Source of the DNA: Alphaproteobacteria bacterium
Lineage (GTDB): Bacteria; Pseudomonadota; Alphaproteobacteria; Sphingomonadales; Sphingomonadaceae
Length of the DNA: 8,375 nt
NCBI GenBank assembly: GCA_028869975.1
Contig: JAGWQR010000093.1
Coordinates: 1 to 8,375, forward strand
Direction: 5' to 3'
Position numbers and translations under genes: made by a program. A model generated the notes under the pieces. It was given only the letters and a program-made list of their open reading frames with translations. It did no database searches and had not been told where the DNA came from. Positions within the stretch are counted from its first letter, which is position 1, and the number at the start of each line of letters is the position of its first letter. Below are positions 6,115 through 8,375 of the stretch, piece after piece.

Positions 6115-8193
6115 ATGGCCCGCCGCCCCACTGTTGATCGTAAAGCAGACAAGCCAAGACGCGGCTGGTTCCGTAAACTGTTGTGGATCGGGTTCAGCTT
6201 CGCGCTTCTTGCGGCCATCGGCATCGCCGTGATGGTCGGTGTCGCGTATCAGGCGCTGCCCGATTATGATACGATGAAATCCTCGCCCAATGGCCAGATG
6301 ATCCGCGTTCATGCGGATGATGGCTCGGTGCTGGTTTCGCTCGGGCCGAATTATGGCGAATGGATTGCCTATAATGACATCCCGCAGGTGATGAAGGACG
6401 CGATCGTTTCGATCGAGGATCGGCGATACTGGTCGCATATCGGGGTTGACCCGGTGGGTATAGCGCGTTCGCTCACCATTGATCTTACCCAGAAACATTA
6501 CCGGCAGGGCGCATCAACCATTACCCAGCAACTCGCGCGCAATGTGTTTCTCACCAACAGCAAAAGCGTGGGGCGCAAGGTGCGCGAAGCCATTCTCGCG
6601 ATGGCAATGGAGCGCAAATACGGCAAAGAGGAAATCCTCGAAGCCTATCTCAACAAGGCCTATTTCGGCGGTGGATCCTATGGGATAGATGCAGCATCGC
6701 GCCGCTTCTTTGGCCATCCCGCCACGCATATGAGCCTTGCAGAGGCAGCCATCATCGCCGGATTGGTCAAAGCGCCATCATCCTATGCACCAACTTCGGA
6801 TGCTGATGCCGCGGTCGCGCGTGCGCGGCTGGTGATCGATGCCATGCGCGACAATGGCAGGATAAGCGCCGATCAGGCGGCCAATGTAAATTTCGACGCT
6901 GTGGCCATCAAGCCCGAGCCGGTGCAGAACAGTGTGCGTTACTTCACCGACTGGGCATTGCCGCAGCTTGATACGCTGATTGACGACAAGACGGATCCGC
7001 TGGATGTATGGACGACGCTTGATCCCGCCATGCAGCGTGTTGCCACTGATGCAATCCGCACCTCTGTGCCCGGTGGCGCGCAGGGGGCGCTGATCTCGCT
7101 CGACCGCGACGGGGCGGTGCGTGCCATGGTCGGCGGCACCGATTATGTGAAGAGCAACTATAATCGCGGCACCAAGGCGGAACGTCAACCAGGGTCTGCC
7201 TTCAAGCTGTTCGTCTATCTGACAGCGCTGGAAGCCGGCAAAAAACCCTCCGATCCGGAAGTCGATTCGCCGGTGACGATCAATGGGTGGAGCCCGCGCA
7301 ACGCCAATGGCCGCTATTCGGGCCAGATCAACATCCGCACCGCCTTTGCCTATTCGGTCAATACCGTGGCCGCCAAGCTGGGGCAGGAGCTGGGTACAGG
7401 CGCGATTGCCGATATGGCGCGGCGTTTTGGTATCACCACACCGATCAACACCGAACCGGCCATGGTACTGGGCTCATCGGATGTGCGGCTGATCGAAATG
7501 ACGCAGGCTTTTGCGAGCATTGCCGCCAAGGGTGTGATGGTGACTCCCTATGGCATCACCCGGATCACCGGCGCGCACAGCAATATTCTCTATCAATTCC
7601 ATCCGGATACGTCGCGCGTGCTTGTCTCCCCCCAAGTTGCCGCCGGGATCACGGATTTGCTGCAAACCGCCGTCAATACCGGCACCGGGCGTGCCGCACA
7701 GATCGGACGGCCGGTTGCAGGCAAGACTGGCACCACCTCATCGAACAAGGATGGATGGTTTCTGGGTTTTTCAAGCGGGTTGACCACCGGCGTCTGGATG
7801 GGGCGCGATGATAACCGGCCTGTCGGAAGCTTGCAGGGCGGCCATGCCCCCGCGCGCGCATGGGCGAAGTTCATGCAAGTTGCGGTCGCCAATCGTCCTG
7901 TCGAACAGTTCGCAACGCAGGTCACCCTGCCCGAATGGCAGCTCGAACCCGATGCCGATGCCTATTATGGTTCTGCCAACGCCAGCGATAACAGCACCGA
8001 AAGTTTGGGAATGGAACCCGATAGCGGCGCTGCACCGGCAGATGGCGGCGGAGGGCAGCCCACACAGAAATTCGATCAGCAATGGATCGATCAGGCTTCG
8101 GGACGCAACCGGAACAATGGTGGTGGATCACAGCGCACACCAGCGCCCGCATCCGGTGGCGATGGCCAGTGGCAGGGACAGGGTGGCAACTGA
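6115..8193 (+). CDS. Class A penicillin-binding protein (bifunctional transglycosylase/transpeptidase)
   Basis: This inner-membrane enzyme polymerises lipid II into glycan strands and cross-links stem peptides in the periplasm. A basic cytoplasmic start (KPRRGWFRK, 13-21) is followed by one membrane anchor (about 22-45). The GT51 glycosyltransferase domain (about 75-230) shows IEDRRYWSHIGVD (100-112; catalytic E101), GASTITQQLARNVFL (132-146) and REAILAMAMERKYGKEEILEAYLN (157-180, quoted by its ends R157 and N180). The transpeptidase domain (about 320-590) has the SxxK serine in PGSAFK (S361, K364), SVN (414-416) and KTGT (537-540). At 692 residues it is shorter than typical alphaproteobacterial PBP1A proteins, and the linker leaves little room for an OB domain. 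Residues about 610-692 form a Gly/Gln/Asn/Asp-rich, probably disordered tail. The ATG at 6115 gives a clean N-terminus but has no Shine-Dalgarno. It could be a PBP1A paralogue or a PBP1C-like enzyme. Confidence 0.94.
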   Translation: MARRPTVDRKADKPRRGWFRKLLWIGFSFALLAAIGIAVMVGVAYQALPDYDTMKSSPNGQMIRVHADDGSVLVSLGPNYGEWIAYNDIPQVMKDAIVSIEDRRYWSHIGVDPVGIARSLTIDLTQKHYRQGASTITQQLARNVFLTNSKSVGRKVREAILAMAMERKYGKEEILEAYLNKAYFGGGSYGIDAASRRFFGHPATHMSLAEAAIIAGLVKAPSSYAPTSDADAAVARARLVIDAMRDNGRISADQAANVNFDAVAIKPEPVQNSVRYFTDWALPQLDTLIDDKTDPLDVWTTLDPAMQRVATDAIRTSVPGGAQGALISLDRDGAVRAMVGGTDYVKSNYNRGTKAERQPGSAFKLFVYLTALEAGKKPSDPEVDSPVTINGWSPRNANGRYSGQINIRTAFAYSVNTVAAKLGQELGTGAIADMARRFGITTPINTEPAMVLGSSDVRLIEMTQAFASIAAKGVMVTPYGITRITGAHSNILYQFHPDTSRVLVSPQVAAGITDLLQTAVNTGTGRAAQIGRPVAGKTGTTSSNKDGWFLGFSSGLTTGVWMGRDDNRPVGSLQGGHAPARAWAKFMQVAVANRPVEQFATQVTLPEWQLEPDADAYYGSANASDNSTESLGMEPDSGAAPADGGGGQPTQKFDQQWIDQASGRNRNNGGGSQRTPAPASGGDGQWQGQGGN

Positions 8194-8235
8194 TCCTGAT
8201 CGCAGGCCAGGGCATCGTCCCGATCGTCGAAATGG
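8194..8235. other. Spacer between PBP stop and transposase stop; expected IS-end region
   Basis: If the neighbouring IS element is intact, its terminal inverted repeat should lie within these 42 bases. No obvious IS end can be named without the partner end, which lies outside the window. GGGCATCGTCCC forms only a 3-base stem and there is no T-run, so I see no convincing terminator for the PBP gene. Confidence 0.4.
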
Positions 8236-8244
8236 CTAGGCCAT
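8232..8244. repeat. 13-bp inverted repeat spanning the transposase stop codon
   Basis: ATGGC (8232-8236) and GCCAT (8240-8244) are inverted complements around TAG. The transposase stop codon lies inside this repeat. It is short and has no adjacent T-run, so a terminator role is unproven. Confidence 0.4.
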
Positions 8245-8375
8245 GTTGACATAAGATTTCAACCATAGTCTTGCGGCGGCGAGGTTGAGGAAGCTCTCGA
8301 AGGAGAGGATTGTTTTGTCGTAGCGGGTTGCAATGCGTCTTTGGTTCTTGAGATGGGCGAACATGCGCTCGATGC
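8236..8375 (-). CDS. IS5-family-like transposase, C-terminal fragment (cut by window edge)
   Basis: Reading the minus strand from 8373 gives 45 residues and a TAG stop at 8236-8238. The fragment begins IERMFAHLKNQRRIATRYDK and ends AAARLWLKSYVNMA. The I-E-R-M-F start followed by an ATRYDK stretch and an LAAARLWL stretch is characteristic of the C-terminus of DDE transposases in the IS5 family (IS427-like group). The second residue, E, fits the catalytic glutamate in the E-x6-K pattern (E at residue 2, K at residue 9). The two catalytic aspartates and the N-terminus are beyond the window. Such transposases are often made from two frames by programmed frameshift, which cannot be judged here. 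The gene faces the PBP gene tail-to-tail, with 42 bases between the stops. Confidence 0.87.
   Translation of the reverse strand, partial: IERMFAHLKNQRRIATRYDKTILSFESFLNLAAARLWLKSYVNMA
8236..8375 (-). mobile_element. Right-hand part of an IS5-family-like insertion sequence (incomplete)
   Basis: The element is inferred from the transposase fragment. Its true edge must lie between 8194 and 8238 or inside the PBP gene's last codons; the start given here is only the end of the coding region. The target-site duplication and inverted repeats cannot be determined without the other end. Confidence 0.7.

Noticed and set aside
401..8193. A lysine or cell-wall gene cluster (dapD, lysK, PBP) as a functional system
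   Set aside because: The genes are in separate transcription units, interrupted by the helicase and phosphatase on the other strand; proximity is more likely coincidental.
1..8375. CRISPR arrays, tRNA or rRNA genes, riboswitches, toxin-antitoxin or phage-defence modules
   Set aside because: No regularly spaced repeats, no structured RNA signatures and no intergenic gap longer than 42 bases were seen.

Overview
The window looks like ordinary chromosomal sequence from a GC-rich alphaproteobacterium, most likely a member of the Sphingomonadales. This rests on three things: a class I (archaeal-type) lysyl-tRNA synthetase, which is typical of alphaproteobacteria; the alphaproteobacterial pairing of a pyrimidine 5'-nucleotidase with dapD; and the style of the DinG-like helicase and SixA-like phosphatase. 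The genus cannot be fixed from the sequence alone.

Layout, left to right. (1) Bases 3-404 hold the C-terminal part of a HAD-family pyrimidine 5'-nucleotidase, which overlaps dapD (401-1237) through an ATGA junction; both are on the + strand. (2) A minus-strand pair follows. A 900-residue XPD/DinG-type iron-sulfur helicase (4469 down to 1767) overlaps by 7 bases a SixA-like histidine phosphatase (1773 down to 1234). The phosphatase and dapD converge and share their stop-codon bases (1234-1237). (3) A 38-base divergent spacer (4470-4507) separates the helicase from class I lysK (4508-6073). (4) After 41 bases comes a class A penicillin-binding protein (6115-8193) with an 83-residue low-complexity tail. 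(5) A 42-base spacer leads into the C-terminal end of an IS5-family-like transposase on the minus strand (8236-8375), which is cut by the window edge and still carries the DDE glutamate.

Functionally the genes are mostly housekeeping. DapD makes succinylated intermediates of the diaminopimelate/lysine pathway, LysK charges tRNA-Lys, and the PBP polymerises and cross-links peptidoglycan, whose peptides contain diaminopimelate. The helicase belongs to a DNA repair/replication-associated family. The nucleotidase and SixA-like phosphatase are small hydrolases whose substrates here cannot be fixed from sequence. Genes are tightly packed: almost no intergenic space, two same-strand overlaps and one tail-to-tail overlap.

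I found no CRISPR array, tRNA, rRNA, prophage, toxin-antitoxin or defence cassette, and no convincing novel multi-gene system. The points most worth a second look are an 18-bp near-perfect palindrome inside the nucleotidase gene, the helicase-phosphatase translational coupling, the unassigned N-terminal region of the helicase, the possibly leaderless PBP promoter, and the IS element lying directly against the PBP gene.
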